Positions 29,901 through 35,788 of a DNA stretch of 64,000 bases are shown here, piece by piece. The translations under genes were made by a program, and so were the position numbers. Numbering within the stretch: the stretch's first letter is position 1; the number at the start of each line of letters is the position of its first letter. The notes under the pieces were generated by a model that was not told the DNA's origin, did not search any database, and saw only the letters and a list, made by a program, of their open reading frames with translations. This DNA comes from Tateyamaria omphalii (GTDB taxonomy: Bacteria; Pseudomonadota; Alphaproteobacteria; Rhodobacterales; Rhodobacteraceae): the NCBI RefSeq assembly GCF_014651375.1, contig NZ_BMWT01000005.1, positions 327,142 to 391,141 of the forward strand, read 5' to 3'.

Positions 29901-31058
29901 GTAGACGTTGAAAAACAGGTCCTTGACCCGGATGGGCCCGGGATCGGATGCCGGTGTGAACAGTGGGTATTGCGCGGCATCAGCGCCCGCAGCATCCGGA
30001 CCATAGAAAATACGCTGCAACCCCGCGTACTGCTGGCCGAGCTCGTAGTGGCTCCAGTCCCAGGCGAAGGTCAGCGTGCCGCGGTGATTGCCGGACAAAG
30101 GCAACACCACTTGCGTCGGACGCGTGCCGACGGGCTGCGGCAGGTCGTTCTCGACGATCTGCACCAAAATGCTCTCTTCGCCTGATGCTTTGTCAAACTT
30201 TATGGCGGGAGCATCGATATCGAGTGAAATCCGCGTGTTACGCCGCAATTCCAGTTGCCATGTCCCGATCTGCAACGTCGCGTTTGTCGGCACTGCATAT
30301 GCGGTTGACGATGCAACAATATCATAGGTGTCAGAAGCATGACGCCATGCAACACGGGAAAACGTGGTGGGTTCTCTGGTGAGAACACCATTCAGTTCCG
30401 CCAGCAGATCATTGGGGTCAACGTCTTCGTCAGAAAAGACATAAGCACCAGTGCTGTCGTAGCTTTCGGATAAGGTCAGTGTATCCGTCGTACTTTGACC
30501 TTCGAACAGATAGTAGTAGGTCAAGGCAACATGCCCGTCGCCGGACCCGTTGTTGCTGGCGACATATAAAGTCGCTTTGTCATCGGTTGCGGCCAATGCG
30601 AAAGTGATGTCATCCCCGCTTTCATGCGGAACAACTGCCGGTGCCGAACGGGTTGTGAACAGCGCAGGATCCGGTTCAGCCTCCTCGATCACGGACTTCG
30701 CGATCGTCTCGTTCTCATCAAAGAGGAGAACAGTGATCTGAAATCCGTCCGTTGTCACCGTGTTGCGCGGCTGAAGGCTGTTGTCGAAAACGATGATCTG
30801 CACATCGAGAACGGTTTTGACTTCAGGTCCGACTTCGATAACGTACGTTATCGTGGCGCCACCATTGATATTGACGATCAACTCGTTATGGCCGATGCCC
30901 AGAACATCACGCTGTGGCGCCGAAGCCCACCCATATACGGTGGTCATGTCCAACTGCGCCTCTTGGAGGTCCAGCCCCTTGATATGGCGTTTGCCACCCT
31001 GGTTCAAAACCAACTCGACATCGCTGACCGAACCATTCAGAAAATATGCATTCGCCAT
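20961..31058 (-). CDS. Giant 3,365-residue protein of unknown function
   Basis: One uninterrupted frame of 10.1 kb. The start is well supported: GGGGGTGATG stands just before ATG 31058. Residues 1-115 (MANAYFLNGSVSDVELVLNQ... YVIEVGPEVKTVLDVQ) are homologous to the small proteins encoded at 31176 and 32014. No signal peptide, no obvious transmembrane helix at the N-terminus, no RTX repeats and no sortase motif. Around residue 1385 a Gly/Asp linker (DDGGGGTGGGGKE) splits the protein. Residues ~1420-1655 are alternating hydrophobic, beta-strand-like and aromatic (YWWWGVSLSLTGNVFGKV), as in beta-rich or lipid-facing folds; this part vaguely recalls DUF6603-type large proteins. The C-terminal half is Trp/Pro/Asp-rich and ends DSADWW. 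Function not known. Confidence 0.9.
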   Translation of the reverse strand: MANAYFLNGSVSDVELVLNQGGKRHIKGLDLQEAQLDMTTVYGWASAPQRDVLGIGHNELIVNINGGATITYVIEVGPEVKTVLDVQIIVFDNSLQPRNTVTTDGFQITVLLFDENETIAKSVIEEAEPDPALFTTRSAPAVVPHESGDDITFALAATDDKATLYVASNNGSGDGHVALTYYYLFEGQSTTDTLTLSESYDSTGAYVFSDEDVDPNDLLAELNGVLTREPTTFSRVAWRHASDTYDIVASSTAYAVPTNATLQIGTWQLELRRNTRISLDIDAPAIKFDKASGEESILVQIVENDLPQPVGTRPTQVVLPLSGNHRGTLTFAWDWSHYELGQQYAGLQRIFYGPDAAGADAAQYPLFTPASDPGPIRVKDLFFNVYLQPLAPLNDLRTRMALDLSKQSALISHYLSSTTNAPVSITPAVPKTQDLTGGFGFAKNTGAEESDRYLCPVGEFEVGSGDGLTSEERVQIRSGLAGTEYVLVEPGDRLVFEAGKPAFATSYDPQNGTPTTLDDALTTSWIRVLKQSTLDAAAGVEVVDTSYCAQASSSTYFGRELDKAKARYEFPIAVGASLLQFQQANQDVAFPMLPYGGVFYSDEDEGIVNPNANLSAEELSAIERQVVSPDRRNTLQPHFSVDYGPIFFDTSTNLAFDGGYARTPLGLLAELNPVDGGTPPAGTIKNLILARSPQNPDQLLQLTSDEDSNGVVNPTFSNTVLNDSLFLVATDQAAFEPFPDKDIKLGDFTFDVQMGNADNQAVSIFKFVPGVTARELIEDDNTWTTLIQDGATKSDVQARLLAYVKAADDGGDLFDAFRKTIDDPNWNGILVFNCPLKYDELPLDIQILLGGIKGQLLAHHFGITINRVEDMDSVTSVQHSSLFSVINYDSAKLNPPYTIPESPPTEFPDFRVLLLNVQYANSKLAVFDSQIAFSIKELFGSSVTLQPGPVMDYPEYGTIVIDGVYTLFEDGTGSLLFSTKDERSFVYDDTGDTFTALVAQSITEATLVPVTRRDGTDDCKVIAASAFRISGLLAFKDNIAGDLFSYGEVADNLPTKGLAITDYGFDMTTCIKADNTADLVDGIPTNLTGIKVDQMLSEARDHSFERTFPGTIEAVVRSPDGLTPSEIGEWQVKTGSGTNTGAPRYSLQFEVPLGTFGMLASFKTDLTATLLIGWDPETTDPDKQVGVILRLPPEISGPKGFMFEGVIASDFEYVQLDRFEFGETTYVSMLRFMHFQSMLLNFFLSYGVGPKDLGIFGAPGDPGGRNSLFWIGKSTDTNWDGPTISVTLVDVPQGYLGRSFEIKTDPTNPNVITEVFNQLNLMTDKTVEQVARLIFANLDLYNSDAGIAFALQFKYQSLKLTTVLIDSSFYGLQINITPQKKKDPDDGGGGTGGGGKELVASNGTAVLADDDKEDDEGGFLGKVKGFTFTIIYRKVSDEVGVYSADIYLDLGTIPLGAVMLSLPNFSISIWTNGDWRFAVGWPFTGATAHPITVQFQAGPLPLIVKAGFYLGKLSSAAAPDQFSTEFNLIWTFGLGIAGGVGKEFEKGPLKAGASLMLGCTIEGFLASFDGKMTQTGVDYWWWGVSLSLTGNVFGKVDFEIIAVDVSLTISLTVAFAIETAHSSPLKLTAEVVAKASVKIVFVKISFSFKAKLDLIDTVIGNGSAVAKLSGPTPTAVNSGRPLEAQDLREAMAIPGQAPWARLSKGVHTRRAEDKTQIDVGFVLQPTAIATNDSTENWAPQGVATLVLESGGLNSPFGVLASELSSWLIDAYGGASTTFHEQLVTTETALQSGEFDRAAILAALSETFIFNIGKTAFAADTAVVSMAMPDSLGLEYNGGKVMNASLRDSIASFGHLRLPSNYSAIVAAYFGGGDILQASERVEESTAGLVFDEYFNLLGQQVIQLLIETGAPDLATALSEISIDDLGGFVSRFLMGGVRLPDPNDTSKLEALYVLTGQQFPLAKKDDAWVLNARLTSTPDTPEWVKVADDATSSLEPSMVHTSGPVSPPWTVGPLRALVEKPLIFPMNNINKWSDGEDEYIISVLSEDVVQSVRDWRKDNGATTGPWLVNQLFGGEADADQQTDLSTGGTPWEADSALVLPIRLASIPDPDAVEPGAILVDTFSLLGTDEANRAMLQALLDEIDAGNEAVNSINLLVSESRGNWASAKTPRVLVRTDLSTVSTPAGVAAAEAVAEANTGVESDPTPSLNWAKPGEGGVQFARFLRLTWEVSVVHSSGFYLQVEGLDLNMFQNGPADLALVVQFGSKGSITPAAPYQNALIGSAPENGKAIFSTLAENSEGTPVQGYTAAYAGGSVGWSITWDNAPDEADAGSGDFLQGLYQMVSYRIKKINGTAQPNANWSRPINANDESGADADTVTWIYSKAFETAQLVGSDNRYGAVDDVFTVRISIEDVFGNSVPASLMDTTDLKVVYNDDLMGLADWSGTQVYYAVEDKGGVQLGLRMSFDPSTIQDSEGKVNAEQLQVTTQAYAKIYEQLTDQPNTSAAVDTGGTLAPTPLGALTSGASVISGLVGYVKPLLDWLRAGGSGDAPAPVTLAMPLDKSQPANWAGDLQELVVSLVLQRANVSDEIADKAPEVRLVNSPLQPVEDTGEKADPSGLTSFADKFETAYYPFDDKVGVVKVATGQNSDITSQRFGRRSIWLQRWGKGVGTEVEIVKGDDGKPEPIFYAPTPLSRQLITRDVPDLKDYGNPSGSEKGYDLVNRIFNSTDMDQWGALFLTTVETIFSPIMAPAVADHSSREDELYDPFVQNKETLAGSISDKITYVYDEPDGTGDPKSAKETWRQALLRTLANDYGFSTLTQLEAIVNLNGSIEPNGDSTLPPQLYGAVQVPGQGDPGTLPYALTPSTLPLVQTTADHKNWLNFLASASDPEAQRAFNLDLNYEVNQLEHQRDGQASDRGYVPSSWLTFVLQQNPGDLPQAQENTLTQPIGETRIPIPLRSYPPLPKLLSTKAQAKTTVSTIQDALVWDYELQVERSAADQDTLNLSLTFNQLQTTTVPGSAPDAALLAANDGRDPPNDLFDALARFVYEYPQLQPKIEQLPADGGAESVNALKDFSSIIAGVAATWSSWHPPEPHLGGLNLVEPDDDTEVWHFEIQNVESNTDLQVKAAWSRASGTPPWPTIMGYTFKSASADVAIYSPDGGKSERSLTLQWNDLYVLDYQNVLPSAFTERNRNLAVPPQQTNPDFVYRTETVAWPTPIVPLNSAPDQIDLDPKSTLAEAIEALFVSLTTPPADSVQNGTNPPLETESSIAYRYEVMANNGSSAYSILPVFLVAGKVDPGDEKSLAGQIASNLSNWQSTTGAQSPDSSLKFLLTVFATTIVADNDRLPLVQFQELVIPVPKDSADWW

Positions 31059-31099
31059 AGCTCATCACCCCCAAAAAACGTGCGGTAACGGGAAAACAC

Positions 31100-31123
31100 C
31101 CGACCGGAAAATCTACCGGTCGG
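31100..31123 (-). other. Intercistronic hairpin before the giant gene
   Basis: Perfect 8-bp inverted repeat CCGACCGG / CCGGTCGG with an 8-nt loop, in the 117-bp gap between the 121-residue gene and the giant gene. On the minus strand it is followed by GTGTTTTCCC, a partial T-run. Probably an attenuator giving more small protein than giant protein. Confidence 0.65.
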
Positions 31124-31175
31124 ACATCAACTGATTTTAGATCATGTCAGGCCGCCATAGCGCCGCTTTGACAGG

Positions 31176-31541
31176 TCAGGTGTCCAACCTGTTGACCAAG
31201 GTGATCGTGATGCCAGAACTGTCGCCAGTGGCATCCTCGCCGACGATCGTGTCTTCGAACATGAAGAAATACAGATCCAGCACGGTCGAAACCTTGGATG
31301 TAATGGAGTAACGCCGGGTTGCTGTCCCTTGCTTCGACACGAACAGCAGCTCATTGTCATTCATATCCCCGCCGAACACGTTCGCGTCAGGGCGCGCATT
31401 GATTTCTGCCGCCCATGCAGGGCCTGAAACCGCTGTGCCGTCTGAATTCACCGAAATCGGTGCCAAGGGGTTCTGTGCGCCTGCGTTCAGGGTGACCTTC
31501 ACTTCGGTGGGACTTGCATTGATAAAGTACGCTTTTGCCAT
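31176..31541 (-). CDS. Small protein homologous to the giant protein N-terminus (module copy 2)
   Basis: 121 residues, the whole protein being one copy of the module that opens the giant protein: MAKAYFINASPTEVKVTLN, then a Trp, NVFGG, NELLFV, YSITSKVSTVLDLYFFMF and GDSSGITITL near the end. AGGAGGAAG lies upstream of ATG 31541, a strong ribosome site. No signal peptide. Not a family I recognise; it looks beta-rich. Lies directly upstream of the giant gene with a hairpin between, so co-expression with higher dose is expected. Confidence 0.8.
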   Translation of the reverse strand: MAKAYFINASPTEVKVTLNAGAQNPLAPISVNSDGTAVSGPAWAAEINARPDANVFGGDMNDNELLFVSKQGTATRRYSITSKVSTVLDLYFFMFEDTIVGEDATGDSSGITITLVNRLDT

Positions 31542-31595
31542 TTCTGGGCTTCCTCCTGGTTGGATAGTGAAATCTGAACTCTAAAACTGACTCCA

Positions 31596-31943
31596 TCAGC
31601 TTGGATAAATCTTTTCACCCAACTGCTTTCCAAGCTGTGAAATTACCAAATACCCATCGAATACCCACAACAGCATTTCTGTATTCGGCGCCGCACCTTC
31701 CGGATCATGAAGATCATTGTACGTTTGCGATCCCGAAACCGCCTTGGATTTGATGACCAGCGTGTTGATCCGTCCCCACACTCCGGGTGTGGGAGCATTC
31801 GTCGGCTCGCGCCGAACCGATAGCGAATCCGGTATGTAGTTGTGTTTTGCCTCGCTCGGCTTGAGTTCAGACAAGACTTTGGTGTTCAGCGTCGACGTCA
31901 TCTTGTCCGCTTGCCAGTTAACTATGCGTAGGTTTGCAGACAT
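31596..31943 (-). CDS. Small protein of the giant-protein cassette (unknown)
   Basis: 115 residues from MSANLRIVNWQADKMTSTLN to GEKIYPS. AGGAGGG stands seven bases before ATG 31943, which is why this start is used and not the open frame from 32096. Beta-like sequence with RINTLVIKSKAVSGSQTYND and MLLWVFDGYLVISQLG; it does not share the AYFIN module. Sits between the two small module genes, spacings 70 and 54 bp, same strand. Function unknown. Confidence 0.75.
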   Translation of the reverse strand: MSANLRIVNWQADKMTSTLNTKVLSELKPSEAKHNYIPDSLSVRREPTNAPTPGVWGRINTLVIKSKAVSGSQTYNDLHDPEGAAPNTEMLLWVFDGYLVISQLGKQLGEKIYPS

Positions 31944-32013
31944 AACTCGCCCTCCTGTCGTGAAAACTGACGAGATGCAGGCAAACCCTTCACAGCAGTG
32001 TTCGGAGTGCCTG

Positions 32014-32442
32014 CTACTTGCGCCACTGCTGAATGCTGCGTGTACCCAGAGATTGCGCGCGCATTGCTCCACCCAAACCTTGGGTCCACGGAACAACGGT
32101 AATACCCGAACTGTCGCCGGTCATGTCCACGCCGTTGATCCTGCCGTCTCGGACGTAGAAAAACAAATCCAGCGCGATCGATACCTTTGACTGCACATTG
32201 AACACCAATGGCGCGGTGTGGGACTCTAAAAATACTGTAACCGCATTGATAAGGTTCGACCCGCCAAACGCATTGCGCCCAGGATACGCGGCAATTGTCG
32301 CAGGCCATGAATGGTACGTCATCACAGGCGTGTTGTCTCTTTTGACAACCTCGAAACGATCCAGTGGATTGTTCTTCGGATTTGCGTTCAGGTTGACCGT
32401 CATTGCGAAGGGCGTTGCGTTGATGAAATATGCCTTGGCCAT
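32014..32442 (-). CDS. Small protein homologous to the giant protein N-terminus (module copy 3)
   Basis: 142 residues. Same module as at 31176: MAKAYFINATPFAMTVNLN, a Trp, NAFGG, NAVTVFL, VFNVQSKVSIALDLFFYV and GDSSGITVV, plus a ~25-residue basic tail (GGAMRAQSLGTRSIQQWRK). No signal peptide. Unlike its neighbours it lacks a clear ribosome site. First gene of the cassette; a perfect palindrome at 32632-32648 lies ~190 bp upstream. Confidence 0.75.
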   Translation of the reverse strand: MAKAYFINATPFAMTVNLNANPKNNPLDRFEVVKRDNTPVMTYHSWPATIAAYPGRNAFGGSNLINAVTVFLESHTAPLVFNVQSKVSIALDLFFYVRDGRINGVDMTGDSSGITVVPWTQGLGGAMRAQSLGTRSIQQWRK

Positions 32443-32448
32443 AGAGTA

Positions 32449-32930
32449 ATGGGTAACCGCTTAGCTGCGGTGTTAAAAGTGTCCGTTCAGTCAAGCGCAC
32501 AGCCATGCCGTCAGTCGTTTCAAAAAAACGCGCGGTTTCGAGAGACACGGAATACATCCTTTAAAAGGGCTTTCAATTTGGGCGGGAAACCGAAAATTGC
32601 CACCACTCGCCTCATGGTAGAATTTTAGTTCGTTGACGTCACGTCAACAATTTTTCAGGACGGCCGATATGTCTCTTGACATATTGAAATCAAAGGGGAT
32701 TTTCTTGGAATGCGTGAATGTTTTTTGCAAGCGCCGGGTTCAGAATCACTCATTCAATGCCGCGTATCGGTCCGTATTGTGCGGCACTTGCTTATCACGG
32801 CGTCAGGCCAAAAACCGGACATAGTACGTGCCCATTCCACAAGGAAGCTTGCCAGTCGCATGAGCTTTGGCCTTGTGGAGAACTGATAAGGTTTTGGTAA
32901 CACTCCGGCACAGGGCGCATAAGCATCTCG
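32449..32930. other. Upstream region of the giant-protein cassette
   Basis: No gene found. Holds the 17-bp palindrome at 32632-32648 and AT-rich stretches; the promoter of the minus-strand cassette should lie here, but I cannot point to clear -10/-35 boxes. Confidence 0.4.
32632..32648. promoter_or_regulatory. Perfect 17-bp palindrome GTTGACGTCACGTCAAC
   Basis: Arms of 8 bp (GTTGACGT / ACGTCAAC) around one central C. The loop is too small for an RNA hairpin, so a binding site for a dimeric regulator is likelier. It stands ~190 bp upstream of the first gene of the giant-protein cassette. Confidence 0.5.
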
Positions 32931-33246
32931 TCACGGTATTCGATGCGCAACGTCAACGACAAAGCTTTGATCATCAACGGTTGAGCCGCCGGAATTAGAT
33001 TTGCTCTCGCTAGGGCTTTCAAGAACGAATGTGCCAAGCTTGTGATCGCGTCTCGACGGAAGGAACAGCTCGAAAAGGAAGCCGGTGCTCTGCGATCGGG
33101 GCTGTGAGACAAGCGGCATGACCTGCGATGCCGAAAGCGCAGAATTCACTTGGAACACATATGGACGTCTCGCTGTTCTCATCAACGATGCGGGTGTGCT
33201 GCAACTCCAAGTCGAGATTATCTATTTGGAGATTGGCGCTGCGCAA
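32931..33246 (-). pseudogene. Possible small gene broken by one frameshift
   Basis: Two overlapping minus-strand frames join into one protein-like sequence. The first begins at a TTG (33246, GAAG upstream) with LRSANLQIDNLDLELQHTRI; the second continues YVFQVNSALSASQVMPLVSQ through FLFELFLPSRRDHKLGTFVL to VVDVAHRIP. Joined they give ~105 residues, like the other small proteins of the cassette. Each half alone runs into biased sequence. It could be a pseudogene, an assembly error or programmed frameshifting. Confidence 0.35.
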
Positions 33247-33633
33247 AATCTTCTATTTGAAGTTTTTTGGCATTGTAAATGGCATGCGACTTTCAGCTAA
33301 GAGTTCCGTAAACAAGCGCTAACCCGCGCCAGCCACACCATGAAATCGAAAAACAGCATCTTGATCGGTTTGCCGAGTCTCTGTGCCTAAGTCGCGGCAA
33401 AATTTGCCTTGTTTAGATGATGACAGCTCGATGCGACAAGCACCGACCAAGTGGATGTCCGGTTGCTGCTATCAGGTTGTGTCATCTTCGAAATACCTGC
33501 GGCACCCCGCACCTCCAAGTCATATATCGTGCGGTGTTGAGCTAAGTGCTTCCAGACATCCACAGTAGGGCGGTGCCTCTTTGAAGTTTCTGTACTGGTT
33601 CTGCTCGCATGGAACTTTTGGGGTATTACAATC
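33247..33633. other. 387-bp gap without a convincing gene
   Basis: Short frames only, no ribosome sites; nothing recognised. Confidence 0.4.
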
Positions 33634-33975
33634 TCAAACGCGCGCAATCTCGCCCTTCATATGCGGGTGGAACACGCAGAAGTACGAGGTTTGCATGTCG
33701 TCGGTGACCAAAACCTCAGCGACTTGATTTTGCGTAAGCTCGCCTCTGTCCCACTCAAAATCGTCTGCAGTGGCGGTGTGCGGAGCAAGGTCTTCATTGA
33801 CCCACTGAATTGTATCCCCAACTCTTGCGTCGATACGCTCCGGCACAAAGGCAAAGCTCTTGATCCGGACGACATGGGTCGTCGGTCCAGATGCGGCACT
33901 TGGTCCAGCTTTGAAAGCGGTTGCAACTGCAGCCGCTCCCATCAAAACTGCGCGTCGTGTTTTGTACACTTGCAT
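33634..33975 (-). CDS. Cupredoxin (amicyanin/pseudoazurin-like), exported
   Basis: 113 residues. The N-terminus has a twin-arginine-like signal (TRRAVLMGAAAVATAF) ending near SAASG. The mature domain carries the type 1 copper ligands: His in APHTAT and the C-x2-H-x4-M cluster in YFCVFHPHMKG. It should be a periplasmic blue copper electron carrier. Its ATG overlaps the stop of the DUF4142 gene (TGATG), so the two are made together. Confidence 0.88.
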   Translation of the reverse strand: MQVYKTRRAVLMGAAAVATAFKAGPSAASGPTTHVVRIKSFAFVPERIDARVGDTIQWVNEDLAPHTATADDFEWDRGELTQNQVAEVLVTDDMQTSYFCVFHPHMKGEIARV

Positions 33976-34502
33976 CAGTACTTCAGACCTTTGACCATCA
34001 TTTCTGCGTGCCTTTCATGCGCCTTGAAAATCTCTAGGCCCTGTTCGAAAAGCGCCTTTACTTCAGCGTTGTCGATGTTGGGGATCATCGTGCCCTCGAC
34101 CAGCGCGTTGACCTCCTGATGGTACGCCAGTTCGTTTTCGGCATACGCCATGTCAAAGGCTTTTCCGTCCAACTCGATGAAGCCCGCAATGATCTTGTCG
34201 GCACGCTCATTGAGAGACTGGCTGACTGCGTTGTCCTGCGCGGTTGCACCAAGCTTTTCCAATAGTCCCAGCGCAGCGTCATTTACTGCTTCATGATCGC
34301 GGATCATGGTGCGCGCAAATTCGTGGATGTCCGGGTTCTTCGACAACGCCAGTGCCAGATGAGCATAACGGATATCAATGTTGTCGGCGGTGTAAGCAAT
34401 ATGCGCAAATTCCAAGTCGCTCATCGCAGCGATGTCTTGCGCTTGGGCTTGAAGGCCAAACATTGTGGCAGCGACGGCCAAAGCAGATACGAGTTTCTTC
34501 AC
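33975..34502 (-). CDS. DUF4142 family periplasmic protein
   Basis: 175 residues with a signal peptide (KKLVSALAVAATMFGLQAQA before QDIAAMSD). The rest is a four-helix, ferritin-like DUF4142 domain: DLEFAHIAYTADNIDIRYA, FARTMIRDHEAVNDAALGLL, KAHERHAEMMVKGL. Several His/Glu pairs would suit metal binding, but the family role is not known. Coupled to the cupredoxin gene downstream. Confidence 0.85.
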   Translation of the reverse strand: MKKLVSALAVAATMFGLQAQAQDIAAMSDLEFAHIAYTADNIDIRYAHLALALSKNPDIHEFARTMIRDHEAVNDAALGLLEKLGATAQDNAVSQSLNERADKIIAGFIELDGKAFDMAYAENELAYHQEVNALVEGTMIPNIDNAEVKALFEQGLEIFKAHERHAEMMVKGLKY

Positions 34503-34680
34503 GACATTTCCTCCAGGTCGATAGGTGACGTGAATGCAATATCGTGTGTACGGATGTCGGGCCTATGCCCCACAGTTCGTATTTCTATACAGATCGTTCA
34601 AGCCTTTGAACAAAGGCGAATTCAAACATGTTCGGTAAATGCTGGACCACCTTCTGCGCTGGTCGGTTGTACCCTCGACC

Positions 34681-35703
34681 TCAGACGATCCATCCAAAGA
34701 TGTACCCAGTTCCGAGCGAGCCGAGAATGGCAAGCAGCAAATAAAGCATGAATGGTTTCAATTTGAGAACCGGTGCAATGGCCATCGCGCCCCAGATGCT
34801 GACCACGCCACCCGAGACGAGAAAGGCCATCGCTGCGCCTTCGGACATACCGTTGTCAATCAACCCTCGCGTAAGTGGAAGCGCGGCATAGCCGTCGATG
34901 TATGCAGGCGCTCCGACAAAAACAGCGGCGGGTATGGCCCACCATTTGTCTTCGCCAAGATATGCGGCCAGTGCCCCAGGTGTCAGTGCGGCGTTCAAGG
35001 CATACTCGGCGGTAAATGCAGGGATCAGACAGATCAGGATCAATCGCATGGTTGCCCCGAACTGCCTTCTGAAAGACTGCCGTCGCTCTTCGGACTGCCA
35101 CACCCAAGGATCGAATGGCCGATCCTCGCTGCATCGTTCAGCACCTAGTTGACGCGCCAAGCCATTGTCTCGAAGCGCACTCATTGCCCAAGGTGTCTTG
35201 ACGAAGAGCCCGGTGATGGCACCACCGAACAGGCCCAATCCGAAGGCGGCGAGCGTTTTGCCAATCGCAAAGCTCAGGCCAAGGGTTGCAGCGGTTGTCG
35301 CGAGCATCGCGGGGTCCGTTATTGGTGAGGACAGCCAAAACGCCATGATCGGAGCAAGCGGCACGCCCGCGGCCAGCAATCCAGCCATCAAAGGCAGCAC
35401 GGTCACGCCGCACACAGGCGTGATGGCGCCTATGAGGGACGCGGTAAACACTGCTCGCAGCGTTCTGCCCTCGAATACGTCGGCGATGTGAGCATCTGCG
35501 CCGCTGGCAATGATCCAGGCCGCAAGAACAATGCCTGGAATAACGAAAGGAGCCACGACGATCAGGCCCCAGACGACGAACTTTGCGGCGTTTGCTGCGT
35601 GGTCTGGCCAGGCGAGAGCAAGACCTGCCAACAGAAGCACAGAAACGCCCCACACCAGGGGTTTTCGGTTGGATACTCGGTGGGCAGCGGTCTGATCGGA
35701 CAT
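34681..35703 (-). CDS. Permease of the DUF318/ArsP (YraQ) family
   Basis: 340 residues with about eight membrane helices. The signature GAITPVCGVTVLPLMAGLLAAGVPLAPIMAFWLSSPITD matches the family's cysteine/SP motif, repeated in part in the second half (APAYIDGYAALPLTRGLIDNGMSEGAAMAFLVSGG). ATG 35703 is used because AAGGAG lies seven bases before it. Family members export organoarsenicals or are of unknown substrate. Divergent from a LysR regulator, and near copper-protein genes. Confidence 0.87.
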   Translation of the reverse strand: MSDQTAAHRVSNRKPLVWGVSVLLLAGLALAWPDHAANAAKFVVWGLIVVAPFVIPGIVLAAWIIASGADAHIADVFEGRTLRAVFTASLIGAITPVCGVTVLPLMAGLLAAGVPLAPIMAFWLSSPITDPAMLATTAATLGLSFAIGKTLAAFGLGLFGGAITGLFVKTPWAMSALRDNGLARQLGAERCSEDRPFDPWVWQSEERRQSFRRQFGATMRLILICLIPAFTAEYALNAALTPGALAAYLGEDKWWAIPAAVFVGAPAYIDGYAALPLTRGLIDNGMSEGAAMAFLVSGGVVSIWGAMAIAPVLKLKPFMLYLLLAILGSLGTGYIFGWIV

Positions 35704-35749
35704 CGGATACTCCTTTGATCTTGAAAAATAGCTGTCCATCAGGCATCTG

Positions 35750-35766
35750 TGAAACGGGTAGTTTCA
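35750..35766. promoter_or_regulatory. LysR-type operator candidate
   Basis: TGAAACGGGTAGTTTCA is a palindrome (TGAAAC / GTTTCA, 5-bp centre) in the gap between the divergent permease and lysR genes. It is of the interrupted-dyad form LysR proteins bind, 23 bp upstream of the lysR start. Confidence 0.5.
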
Positions 35767-35788
35767 ATCTCAGGTATTGAAAAAACAG

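Noticed and set aside
33387..33647. 86-residue minus-strand ORF overlapping the cupredoxin gene end
   Set aside because: Overlaps a real gene in another frame and has low-complexity Ser/Thr/His content.
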